NCBI RefSeq assembly: GCF_001422885.1
Contig: NZ_LMMZ01000037.1
Location: 188,105 to 252,104, forward strand
Direction of reading: 5' to 3'
Origin: Methylobacterium sp. Leaf104
Lineage (GTDB): Bacteria > Pseudomonadota > Alphaproteobacteria > Rhizobiales > Beijerinckiaceae
DNA length: 64,000 nt
Below the pieces are notes generated by a model that made no database searches, was not told where the DNA came from, and saw only the letters and a program-made list of their open reading frames with translations. Of the stretch, positions 16,852-28,054 are shown piece by piece (position 1 is the stretch's first letter; each line of letters starts with the position of its first letter). A program made the position numbers and the translations under genes.

Positions 16852-18794
16852 CGCCCGTCCACCTGCGTGGCGTGGTAGGCGCCGAGCTTCACCATCAGGG
16901 GGAAGGGCTTCACCGGCGGATCGAATTGCGGCGGCAGGCCGAGGACGGGGGCGACGCGCTCGATCACCCGGCCGGTGACGACGCCGGAATTCCAGGCCGC
17001 GGTGGCGTAGCCGCCGGATTCCGGCAGGCCCTGGGGCTCGTCCATGATGGTGACGAAGAGGTATTTCGGATTGTTCATCGGGGCCGCGGCCATGAAGGTC
17101 GTGAACAGGCGGTTCTTCACGTAGCGCCCGTGGATCACCTTCTCGGCGGTGCCGGTCTTGCCGCCGACGTAGTAGTACGGGATCGCGGCCTTCTTGGCCG
17201 AACCCTCGACGGCGTTGAGGCGCATGATGAAGCGCATCGCCTCGCTGGTCTCGGGCTTGAGCACGCGGGTGGCCTTGGCCATCGCCTCCTCGGCGGTGGT
17301 CTTGAGGAAGGTGGGCGTCATCAGGAAGCCGCCATTGGCGATGGCCGCCACCGCCGCCGTCGCCTGGATCGGCGCCACCGCGAGGCCGTGGCCGAACGCG
17401 ATGGTGATGGTGTTGATCTCGGTCCAGCGCGCCGGGACGATGGGCTCGGCGCTCTCGGGCAGCTCCGTGCGCATCCGGTCGGTCAGGCCCATCTTCTTGA
17501 GGAAGGCCTTGTGGCCCGGCACGCCGATGCCGAGGGCCATCTTGGCCGAGCCGATGTTCGACGAGTGGGTGAACACCTCCGGCATGGTGATGACGCGGTT
17601 GGTGCCGTGGTACTCGTGGATCTTCTGCCGGCCCCAGTTCAGCACGCCGCCGCGGGTGTCGAAGGTCGAGTTCACGTTGAACTTGCCGGAATCGAGGGCC
17701 ATCGCGAGGGTCATCGCCTTGAAGGTCGAGCCCATCTCGTAGACGCCGACATTCATGCGGTTGATGCGGTCGGGGTTGAGCGCGTCGGCCGGATCGTTCG
17801 GGTCGAAGTCCGGCAGCGAGGCGAGCGCGATCACCTCGCCGGTCTGGACGTCGAGGATCATGCCGGCGGCGGCCTTGGCCTTGAAGTGGTCGAGGCCCCA
17901 GGCGAGCTCGTCCCGCACGGCGAACTGCGCCCGCAGGTCGATGGAGAGCTGGATCGGCTTGAGGTCGGTCTGCTTGGCCACGAGGCCGAAATCGTTGAGC
18001 GCCTTGTTGCCCTGGTTGTCGATGTACTTCTCGATGCCGGCGATGCCGATGTTGTCGAGGTTGGTCACGCCGAGGATGTGCGCGGCCGCGACCCCGTTCG
18101 GGTAGACGCGCTTGTGGTCGGGCAGGAAGCCGACGCCCGGGATGCCGAGGCGATGGACCTCGGCCTGCTGCTTCGGGGTGATCTCGCGCTTGACCCAGAC
18201 GAAGCCCTTCTTGGTGGAGAGCTTGGCGCGCAGTTCGGTGGCGTTGATCTGCGGCAGCACGGCGGTGAGGAGTTCGACCGCCTCGTCCTTGTCGTAGATG
18301 TTGCGCGGCTCGGCGAAGATCGAGACCGTGCGGATGTCGGTGGCCAGGATCTCGCCGTTGCGGTCGACGATGTCCGGGCGGATCGCCGTGGTGGCGGCGG
18401 CCGCGATCCGGCGGTCGCCGTTATCCGCCTCCGGAAAGGCGGCGCCCAGGATCAGGCGCCCACCGATGGTGGCGAAGACCAGCGTGAAGGCGAGGCCCAC
18501 GAGGCCGACGCGGGTATAGGAGCGCTCGATGGCGAGGTGGAACATCGCCCGGACGTTGCGGACGATCCACTGGCGCTTCGACGTCGGCGGCGGCGCGAGG
18601 CCCTCGACCGACGGCTCCAGCCTGGTCCGCTCGACCCGGATCGCCTCGGGCGTCGCGGCCTCGGCGGACACGGCCTCGTGCGGCGCGCCGGCCTCGGCGG
18701 CCGGGTCGGAGGCATGGGTCGGCTCGGCCGGAGGATGGGAATCGGCGGACTGGATCGAGCCCTGGCCGGGCGGCGGGACTTCGGACACGGGCAC
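16848..18794 (-). CDS. ftsI: Septal peptidoglycan transpeptidase FtsI (PBP3)
   Basis: This is a class B penicillin-binding protein of 648 residues. A Pro/Glu-rich cytoplasmic tail of about 90 residues precedes one membrane helix (VGLVGLAFTLVFATIGGRLIL). The pedestal domain and transpeptidase domain follow. The active site shows STFK (Ser nucleophile), SSN (THSSNIGSAK) and KTG (VGGKTGTAEK). It cross-links septal peptidoglycan with FtsW in the divisome. I chose the GTG at 18794, which overlaps the ftsL stop by one base (TAGTG). The long cytoplasmic tail is typical of Hyphomicrobiales FtsI. Confidence 0.93.
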   Translation of the reverse strand: MPVSEVPPPGQGSIQSADSHPPAEPTHASDPAAEAGAPHEAVSAEAATPEAIRVERTRLEPSVEGLAPPPTSKRQWIVRNVRAMFHLAIERSYTRVGLVGLAFTLVFATIGGRLILGAAFPEADNGDRRIAAAATTAIRPDIVDRNGEILATDIRTVSIFAEPRNIYDKDEAVELLTAVLPQINATELRAKLSTKKGFVWVKREITPKQQAEVHRLGIPGVGFLPDHKRVYPNGVAAAHILGVTNLDNIGIAGIEKYIDNQGNKALNDFGLVAKQTDLKPIQLSIDLRAQFAVRDELAWGLDHFKAKAAAGMILDVQTGEVIALASLPDFDPNDPADALNPDRINRMNVGVYEMGSTFKAMTLAMALDSGKFNVNSTFDTRGGVLNWGRQKIHEYHGTNRVITMPEVFTHSSNIGSAKMALGIGVPGHKAFLKKMGLTDRMRTELPESAEPIVPARWTEINTITIAFGHGLAVAPIQATAAVAAIANGGFLMTPTFLKTTAEEAMAKATRVLKPETSEAMRFIMRLNAVEGSAKKAAIPYYYVGGKTGTAEKVIHGRYVKNRLFTTFMAAAPMNNPKYLFVTIMDEPQGLPESGGYATAAWNSGVVTGRVIERVAPVLGLPPQFDPPVKPFPLMVKLGAYHATQVDGR

Positions 18795-19222
18795 TACCTC
18801 GAAGTCGTGGTCGGGGTTCTGGTCGTGGTGGTGCGCGGCGTGACGCTGCCGGTGGTGCGCGGCTCGTCGCCGCCGCGGCCCGCCGTCGGCTTCTCCTTCG
18901 GCGTCGCGGTGGCGGCCAGAAGCCGGCCGATCTCGTCGCCGCGGTCCGGGCGCGCCGGCAGGTCGGCGAGGCGCCCGAGATGGGCGGTGCCGATGGGCTC
19001 CAGGGCGAGGTAGCGCTCCACCGCCGCCTGGAGCCGGTCCGGCCGGGTCAGGAGCTGCCACTCGGCGCGCAGCACCGCGATGGCCTGGCGCTCCTTCTTG
19101 AGCTGGGTCTGGGCCTTCGAGACCTGCCCGGCCTGGTAGAGCGTGTCGTACTTGATCGAGTAGGCGTAGATCGCCGAGCCGATCAGGCCGAGCACCGCGA
19201 TCAGGTTGAGCAAACGGATCAC
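18794..19222 (-). CDS. ftsL: Cell division protein FtsL-like
   Basis: This 142-residue bitopic protein has one N-terminal membrane segment ([22 protein letters not shown]) and a periplasmic coiled coil ([22 protein letters not shown]). A disordered Arg/Thr-rich tail follows. Position between rsmH and ftsI and this topology identify FtsL, which links FtsB and FtsQ to the FtsWI synthase. Sequence conservation in the family is low. The GTG start at 19222 overlaps the rsmH stop by four bases. Confidence 0.85.
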   Translation of the reverse strand: MIRLLNLIAVLGLIGSAIYAYSIKYDTLYQAGQVSKAQTQLKKERQAIAVLRAEWQLLTRPDRLQAAVERYLALEPIGTAHLGRLADLPARPDRGDEIGRLLAATATPKEKPTAGRGGDEPRTTGSVTPRTTTTRTPTTTSR

Positions 19223-20250
19223 CGGCGCGCTCCTCCGCTCCGACCTGTCCGCGCCGGCAGCGCGGCCAGGGTCTCGATGGCGGCCAGGGGGGCGGGCACG
19301 GGGGCGTCCGTGCGTTCCACCGCGCGCAGCTTGGCCGAGCGGGCGCGGGGATTGGCGGCGGTCTCGGCCTCGGTCGGCAGCACCGGACCCTTGGTCACGG
19401 CCGCGAAGCTGCGCGGCGCCGGCGCCTCCAGGCTCGGCAGGTGGCGGGAGGCCTGGGCCGCCCGGCCGCTGCGGGCCGAGAAGAACTGCTTCACGATCCG
19501 GTCCTCCAGCGAATGGAAGGTGACCACCGCGAGGCGGCCGCCGGGCTTGAGGATCTGCTCGGCGGCGTGGAGCGCCTGCACGAGCTCGCCGAGCTCGTCG
19601 TTCACCGCGATGCGAAGGCCCTGGAAGGTCCGGGTCGCCGGATGGATGCCGCTGGCCGGATCGGCCCAGACCACGCTGGCGACGATCTCGGCGAGGGCCG
19701 CGGTGGTCTCGATGCGGCCTTTCCGGCGCGCCTCGATGATCGCCCGGGCGACGGCGCGGGAGCGGCGCTCCTCGCCGTAGTGGAAGATGACGTCGGCGAG
19801 GTCGGCTTCCTCGGAGTCGTTGACGAGGTCCGCGGCACTCGGCCCGGCGCGTTCCATGCGCATGTCGAGGGGGCCGTCGTTGCGGAAGGAGAAACCGCGC
19901 TCGGGCTGGTCGATCTGCATCGACGAGACGCCGATATCGAGCACCACCGCGTCGGCCGAAGCGTGACCCGCCGCGCGGACGCAGGCGTCGAGGCTGCCGA
20001 ACCGGCCCGGCACCAGGGTCAGACGGCCGCCGGCCTCGGCCACCAGGGGCGCGCCGCCCGCGATGGCGCCGGGGTCGCGGTCGATCGCCAGAACGTGAAC
20101 GGCCGGGTCGGCGCCGAGCATCGCCCGGGTGTAGCCGCCGGCCCCGAAGGTGCCGTCGACGGCAAGCGCCCGACCCGGCAGGTCGAGGGCGTCGAGGACC
20201 TCCGCGAGAAGGACGGGAACGTGCGGTGCCCCGTCGACGGATCGGCTCAC
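19219..20250 (-). CDS. rsmH: 16S rRNA (cytosine1402-N4)-methyltransferase RsmH
   Basis: This 343-residue SAM-dependent methyltransferase (MraW family) modifies the ribosomal P site. Motif I is [14 protein letters not shown], and later blocks include [20 protein letters not shown] and [16 protein letters not shown]. It is the first gene of the dcw cluster here. I chose the GTG at 20250 because family conservation starts right after it ([15 protein letters not shown]); the open frame upstream is not conserved-looking. mraZ, which usually precedes rsmH, is absent from the next 500 bp. Confidence 0.94.
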   Translation of the reverse strand: MSRSVDGAPHVPVLLAEVLDALDLPGRALAVDGTFGAGGYTRAMLGADPAVHVLAIDRDPGAIAGGAPLVAEAGGRLTLVPGRFGSLDACVRAAGHASADAVVLDIGVSSMQIDQPERGFSFRNDGPLDMRMERAGPSAADLVNDSEEADLADVIFHYGEERRSRAVARAIIEARRKGRIETTAALAEIVASVVWADPASGIHPATRTFQGLRIAVNDELGELVQALHAAEQILKPGGRLAVVTFHSLEDRIVKQFFSARSGRAAQASRHLPSLEAPAPRSFAAVTKGPVLPTEAETAANPRARSAKLRAVERTDAPVPAPLAAIETLAALPARTGRSGGARR

Positions 20251-20763
20251 CCGCGCCTCGCGGGGGGCGCGCGTCACCGGGCGATTCCGGCGCGCGGCGG
20301 TCGCGCGGTCGAGGGAGCGGCGGGAATGAGCGAGGGTTCGACCGGATCGAAGCGGCGCATGCGTCCCTTCCACGGGGCTGGAGCACGCGAGCGCGGCTCG
20401 GAGAGACGGGGCGTCTCCGGGTCGACGCGTGACGCGACCGCGCATGCGGACACCGGCCTGCCTGGGACAGGCTGCGTCCGTCGATCCGAAAATCGCCGTT
20501 GACGGGATGAATCGGGGTACCATGGGCCTCTGAGCGCCGTCAACGAACCTGGCCGAGGGGGAGCGGCTCCCGAGGATCAGACCTCAGCAAGGTTAACCGA
20601 GCGTAAGTTTTCGCTCTCAAAGCGGTTTCCCGATGCGCGACGGCGCCTCCGCGACCCTGCGACACCGAAGGGGCCACGGGGGGCGCTCCGGCACCTGCGA
20701 TGCGCTGCCGCCGCGGGGGCGGGCGGCCCGGTCGGAGACCCGGCGCCCGCGGGGGAGCCGTGG
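20251..20763 (-). promoter_or_regulatory. Long leader upstream of the dcw cluster, weak promoter candidate
   Basis: About 510 bp without a convincing gene. On the minus strand a TTGACG box at 20543-20538 is followed 18 bp later by a poor -10 (TACCCC at 20519-20514). A small hairpin (gagcg, 8-nt loop, cgctc) lies near 20592-20609. The remainder next to 20700-20760 is GC-rich inverted sequence just after the RNase P RNA 3' end and may terminate it. Confidence 0.3.
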
Positions 20764-21178
<415 letters not shown>

Positions 21179-21184
21179 GCGCGG

Positions 21185-21213
21185 ATGTGCGCCGCGCGCG
21201 GGCCGGGGGTCAA
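21185..21213 (-). promoter_or_regulatory. Candidate rnpB promoter
   Basis: The minus strand has CTTGAC(C) with the TTGACC hexamer at 21213-21208. After a 17-bp spacer comes a weak -10, GCACAT, at 21190-21185. This would start transcription at about 21178, the 5' end predicted independently from the RNA's terminal helix. Confidence 0.5.
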
Positions 21214-21360
21214 GGCCCATTCCCCGCGGGGCCTGCCCGCCGGAGCGGCATGGCGAGATTTTGGCCTCGCGCCTTGCGGGCGGCACGCCTCGCGCCAGGT
21301 CTCCCAGGCCGGCGCCGGGCGAGCCCGGCGTCACCGTCTGCGAAGGATCAGGAGGAAGCG

Positions 21361-21534
21361 ATGGCGACGAACGACACGGCCTGGACGCTCGAATCCGTCC
21401 AGCAACTCACCGAGATGGCCCGCGAGGGCATCCCGGTCTCGGTCATGAGCCTCAAGCTGCGCCGGCCGATCGAGATCGTGGCGGCCAAGCTGAGCCAGCT
21501 CGGCATCACGCCCGCGCCCGAGACCGGCGCCTGA
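21361..21534 (+). CDS. 57-residue helix-rich protein, function unknown
   Basis: The ATG at 21361 is preceded by a strong Shine-Dalgarno (AGGAGG, about 6-7 bases upstream). The product runs MATNDTAWTLESVQQLTEMA..., then a predicted helix-turn-helix-like pair (EGIPVSVMSLKLRRPIEIVA, AKLSQLGI). The spacing resembles the DNA-binding helices of small alphaproteobacterial regulators such as GcrA, but no family was confirmed. It is divergent from rnpB and followed by a double hairpin terminator. Confidence 0.75.
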   Translation: MATNDTAWTLESVQQLTEMAREGIPVSVMSLKLRRPIEIVAAKLSQLGITPAPETGA

Positions 21535-21540
21535 GGCGAC

Positions 21541-21599
21541 CGGACGGGCGGCCCCGCGCGGGGCCGCCCGTCCGCTCCGGGGGACTGAGTCCCCGGGAG
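21541..21599. terminator. Double hairpin between the 57-residue gene and gloA
   Basis: The first hairpin has a perfect 15-bp stem (cggacgggcggcccc with its complement, 21541-21574). A second near-perfect one follows (ctccgggggac with gtccccgggag, 21575-21599). They separate two convergent genes and could terminate both. Confidence 0.75.
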
Positions 21600-21600
21600 C

Positions 21601-22041
21601 CTACCAGGAGCCGGTGTTCTCCATCGAGGACCAGGGCTCCTGCGGCGGCTTGGCCGGCCCCTTCTGCAGCAGCTCGATCGAGATGCCGTCGGGGGACTTC
21701 ACGAAAGCCATGTTGCCGTCGCGCGGCGGGCGGTTGATCGTGATCCCGGCCGCCTGCAGCTTCGCGCAGAAGGCGTAGATGTCGTCGACCTCGTAGGCGA
21801 GGTGGCCGAAGTTGCGCCCGCCCGAATAGGTCTCCGGGTCCCAGTTGTGGGTCAGCTCGATCACGGGGGCCTGGGTCTCCCGGGCGGTGCCGGCATCGTC
21901 GGGAGCGGCCAGGAACACCAGGGTGAAGCGGCCCTTCTCGTTGTCGGTGCGGCGCACCTCCTGCAGGCCGAAGGTGTTCACGTAGAAGTCGAGGGCACGG
22001 TCGAGATCCGCGACGCGGACCATGGTGTGTAGGAAGCGCAT
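21601..22041 (-). CDS. gloA: Lactoylglutathione lyase (glyoxalase I)
   Basis: This 146-residue vicinal-oxygen-chelate enzyme converts the methylglyoxal-glutathione hemithioacetal to S-lactoylglutathione. It shows the opening [20 protein letters not shown], the metal-ligand regions [19 protein letters not shown] and the C-terminal [12 protein letters not shown]. Size is typical of the bacterial Ni/Co-dependent form. It stands alone, convergent with the 57-residue gene and divergent from pepN. Confidence 0.92.
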   Translation of the reverse strand: MRFLHTMVRVADLDRALDFYVNTFGLQEVRRTDNEKGRFTLVFLAAPDDAGTARETQAPVIELTHNWDPETYSGGRNFGHLAYEVDDIYAFCAKLQAAGITINRPPRDGNMAFVKSPDGISIELLQKGPAKPPQEPWSSMENTGSW

Positions 22042-22172
22042 GGGCTGGGGCTCTCCGAGGGATCAGCGCCTATCTGGTCCGGCGCGGCCACGCGTCAACG
22101 AGCCTGGGGTCGCGCGCGTTGCGCCGCCGCCGCGCACCCCGCACAGTGACGCCCTGACCTCGAGGAGCCCGC

Positions 22173-24803
22173 ATGCGCACCGAAACCCCGATCGCGATCC
22201 GCCTGGAGGATTACCGCCCCAGCGACTACCGGATCGGCACGGTGGCCCTCGACGTCGCGCTCCATCCCACCGCCACCCGGGTCCGGGCCACCCTGAGCCT
22301 GGCGCCGAATCCGGTCGGACGCCCGGGTGCGCCCCTCGTCCTCGACGGCGAGGACCTCGTGCTGGAGCGCCTCAGCCTCGACGGCGCCGTCATCGATGCG
22401 GACGCCTACGCCGTCTCTCCCTCCGGCCTGACCCTGCACCGGCCTCCGGCGGGACCCTTCACCCTGGAGATCGAGACCCGGATCGACCCCAGCGCCAACA
22501 CCAAGCTGATGGGGCTCTACCGCTCGAACGGGGTCTACTGCACCCAGTGCGAGGCCGACGGCTTCCGGCGGATCACCTATTTCCTCGACCGGCCGGACGT
22601 GATGGCGGTCTACACCACGCGGATCGAGGCCGATCGCGACGCGGCGCCGGTGCTGCTCGGCAACGGCAACCTCGCGGAATCCGGCGGGGCCGGCCCCGGG
22701 CGGCACTACGCGATCTGGCACGACCCCCACCCGAAGCCCGCCTACCTCTTCGCCCTGGTGGGCGGGCGCCTCGATGCCGTCCGGCGCCCCTTCACCACCA
22801 GCGAGGGCCGCACGGTGGAGCTCGCCGTCTACGTCGAGCCGGGCAAGGCGGCGCGGGCCGACTACGCCCTCGACGCGGTGGCGCGCTCGATGACCTGGGA
22901 CGAGACCGCCTTCGGCCGCGCCTACGACCTCGACGTCTTCAACGTGGTCGCGGTCTCCGACTTCAACATGGGCGCGATGGAGAACAAGGGCCTCAACATC
23001 TTCAACGACCGCTACGTCCTCGCCTCGCCCGAGACCGCCACCGACGCGGACTACGCCGCCATCGAGGCGATCATCGCGCACGAGTACTTCCACAACTGGA
23101 CCGGCAACCGCATCACCTGCCGCGACTGGTTCCAGCTCTGCCTCAAGGAGGGCCTGACGGTCTTTCGCGACCAGGAATTCTCCTCCGACATGCGCTCGCG
23201 CGCCGTGCACCGCATCGGCGAGGTCCGCACCCTGCGGGCGCGGCAATTCCCCGAGGATGCCGGGCCGCTGGCCCACCCGGTGCGGCCGCGCCAATACACC
23301 GAGATCAACAACTTCTACACGGCCACCGTCTACGAGAAGGGCGCCGAGATCGTGCGGATGCTGCGCACGCTCCTCGGCGCGGAGGCCTTCCGGGCCGGGA
23401 TGGACCGGTACTTCACCGACAATGACGGCCGCGCCGCCACGGTGGAGGATTTCCTCGCCGCCTTCGCGGCCAGTTCGGGCCGCGACCTGTCCGCCTTCGC
23501 GCGCTGGTACGAGCGCCCGGGCACGCCGCGGGTGGCGGTGCAGGGCAGCTACGATCCGGAGGCGCGGACCTACCGCCTCGCCCTCCGCCAGAGCCTGCCC
23601 GGCGCCCCCGACGCCCCGCCCCTGGTGATCCCCGTCCGCCTCGGCCTCGTCGGTCCGGACGGCCCCCTCGATACGCCGGCGAACGACCGGGTCCGGGACG
23701 GCGTGTTCGTGCTCGACCGGGCGAGCGACGGCCTCACCTTCACCGACGTCCCCGTCCGCCCCGTGCCCTCGCTGTTCCGCGGCTTCTCCGCCCCGGTGCG
23801 GGTCGAGATCGAGATGACGGATGCCGACACGCTGACGCTGCTGCGCCACGACATCGACCCGTTCAACCGCTGGCAGGCGGCCCAGAGCGTCGCCATGCGC
23901 CTGCTCGTGCAGGGGACGCGCTCCGGCACCCTGGCGGATGCCGGCGCCGCCGGCTTCGGCCAGGCGCTCGCCGGGTTCCTGGAGGCCGAGGCCCTCGCCG
24001 ACCCGGCCTTCGCCGCCCTGATCCTCGTCCTGCCGAGCGAGGCCGACGCGGCCAACGAGATCGCCAGCGAGATCGACCCGGACGCGATCCACCGCGCCCG
24101 GCACGCCCTGCGCCGCGCCCTCGGCACCCGCCTGGAGCCGCAGCTCCTCGGCCTGCGCGACGCCCTCGCGGAGGCCCCGGGCACGCCGTTCAGCCCCGAT
24201 GCCGCAGCCGCCGGCCGGCGCGCCTTCCGCAACGCGGCCCTCGACCTCGTGGCGGCGGCCGATCCGGAAGCCGCGACGCGGCTCGCCCTCCACCAGATGG
24301 AGACGGCGACGACGATGACCGACCGGCTCGCCGCCCTCGCGGTCCTGTCCCAGGTGCCCGGCGCCGAGCGCGAATCGGCGCTCGCGCGATTCGCCGAGGC
24401 CTACCGGGCCGAACCCCTCGTCCTCGACAAGTGGCTGGCGATCCAGGCCGGGATTCCCGAGGCCGGAACGCCGGACCGCATCCGCGCCCTGCAGAATCAC
24501 CCCGCCTTCTCGATGACCAATCCCAACCGGGTCCGGGCGCTGATCGGCAGCTTCAGCCTGGGCAATCCGACCCAGTTCAACCGACCGGACGGCGCCGGCT
24601 ATGCCCTTGTGGCGGAGGCGGTTCTGGCCCTCGACAGGACCAACCCGCAGGTGGCCGCACGCCTGCTCACGGCCTTCGGATCGTGGCGGATGATGGAGCC
24701 GGGGCGCCGCGAGGCGGCCGAGTCCACATTGCTGAAAATTCGCGCTGTTGCCGGACTGTCACGGGACGTCGGCGACATCCTCGACCGGACGCTTGCCGGC
24801 TAG
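22173..24803 (+). CDS. pepN: Aminopeptidase N (M1 family)
   Basis: This 876-residue cytoplasmic zinc aminopeptidase has an N-terminal saddle domain, then the catalytic domain with the exopeptidase motif GAMEN. The zinc site is HEYFHNWTGNR (HExxH), with a second glutamate about 19 residues on in LKEGLTVFRDQ. An Ig-like domain and a helical C-terminal domain follow. It removes N-terminal residues from peptides during protein turnover. Length and motifs match the E. coli PepN subfamily. A 193-bp gap separates it from the downstream kinase on the same strand. Confidence 0.95.
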   Translation: MRTETPIAIRLEDYRPSDYRIGTVALDVALHPTATRVRATLSLAPNPVGRPGAPLVLDGEDLVLERLSLDGAVIDADAYAVSPSGLTLHRPPAGPFTLEIETRIDPSANTKLMGLYRSNGVYCTQCEADGFRRITYFLDRPDVMAVYTTRIEADRDAAPVLLGNGNLAESGGAGPGRHYAIWHDPHPKPAYLFALVGGRLDAVRRPFTTSEGRTVELAVYVEPGKAARADYALDAVARSMTWDETAFGRAYDLDVFNVVAVSDFNMGAMENKGLNIFNDRYVLASPETATDADYAAIEAIIAHEYFHNWTGNRITCRDWFQLCLKEGLTVFRDQEFSSDMRSRAVHRIGEVRTLRARQFPEDAGPLAHPVRPRQYTEINNFYTATVYEKGAEIVRMLRTLLGAEAFRAGMDRYFTDNDGRAATVEDFLAAFAASSGRDLSAFARWYERPGTPRVAVQGSYDPEARTYRLALRQSLPGAPDAPPLVIPVRLGLVGPDGPLDTPANDRVRDGVFVLDRASDGLTFTDVPVRPVPSLFRGFSAPVRVEIEMTDADTLTLLRHDIDPFNRWQAAQSVAMRLLVQGTRSGTLADAGAAGFGQALAGFLEAEALADPAFAALILVLPSEADAANEIASEIDPDAIHRARHALRRALGTRLEPQLLGLRDALAEAPGTPFSPDAAAAGRRAFRNAALDLVAAADPEAATRLALHQMETATTMTDRLAALAVLSQVPGAERESALARFAEAYRAEPLVLDKWLAIQAGIPEAGTPDRIRALQNHPAFSMTNPNRVRALIGSFSLGNPTQFNRPDGAGYALVAEAVLALDRTNPQVAARLLTAFGSWRMMEPGRREAAESTLLKIRAVAGLSRDVGDILDRTLAG

Positions 24804-24996
24804 CAAGTCCCTGAAGGGAATCGGCTTTTCACCGGCCCGAGGCGTCGAATCCGCGCCTCGGATTCGCGCCGGGAGTCAAGCGTGGCCGGAAAAAACGCGT
24901 GGACAAAACCCCGGCGGAAATGTTGAATCGTATACGATTCGAAACGCGGATCGGCCCGCGTTCCCGGTGCCAAAATCCCAACGGCGGAGTAAGTCC

Positions 24997-27387
<2,391 letters not shown>

Positions 27388-28054
27388 GATCGCGGGGCCG
27401 AATCGATCGCCCGCATCGGATGCGATCCGGTCCTCTCAACGGTGATCCCGTTTCGCAGGGACGCTCGACCCAGCCCTTCTCTCCCTTGCCGGGAGGAGTT
27501 GGGGGCGGCTGGGCGATTCGCGACCAGCGGAGGCCGGCGGAACCACCTCCATTCCCGATCTCTCCCCACAAGGCGAGTGGAACCCGCCTCGACTTCGCGC
27601 GCATCGTCGTGAAGGCCTGGACGGCGTTCGGCGAGGCGCTCGGACAGCCATGCTGCATCTCCTCGGAGGTCACACACCCGACCCTGTCCCACTCCGTCCA
27701 GGAAAGGGGACCCGCGCTGCGAGCGCGATACCGGCATCCGGGCTTCCTCGGCTGTCATCAACGGCGATGTTCGATGTGCAAGGTGGGCTGTGCCGAGACG
27801 CGACGGCGCTCCCTCTCTTGGAAGGAGAGGAGTCCCGCGCTCGACCCTTCCGCCTTCGATGGGCGGGTTCGGCCTCGGCATCTCATCCCGGCAACGCATC
27901 CGCGCGGCGTGGCGGTTGACGGGATGAGCCGGTCGAAGGACCGGAATCGGATGTCGGCGCCCAGGGCTGAACCGCGACCGGCCCCCGCTCCTGGAAGGAG
28001 AGGGCCGGGGCGAGGTGTGAGACCCCTCCGAACGATCCCCCGGCCCGGCCCCCC
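27388..28054. repeat. 667-bp gap made of degenerate short inverted repeats
   Basis: No gene is supported here. At least four related segments are visible: near 27475 (ttctctcccttgccgggagg), 27700 (cactccgtccaggaaagggg), 27806 (tctcttggaaggagagg) and 27986 (gctcctggaaggagaggg). Each forms an imperfect CTCC...GGAG hairpin followed by a GC-rich cccgcgc or ggccggggcg tail. They look like decayed members of a dispersed REP-like family. Short open frames in the gap lack start signals and codon bias. Confidence 0.6.

Noticed and set aside
20274-20543. 89-codon minus-strand frame upstream of rsmH as a possible mraZ
   Set aside because: The translation lacks any MraZ/SpoVT-AbrB feature and is Arg/Pro-rich filler.
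27650-27919. Short open frames in the gap between the PleC-like kinase and glnE
   Set aside because: No ribosome-binding sites, inconsistent codon bias, and they run through the repeat segments.
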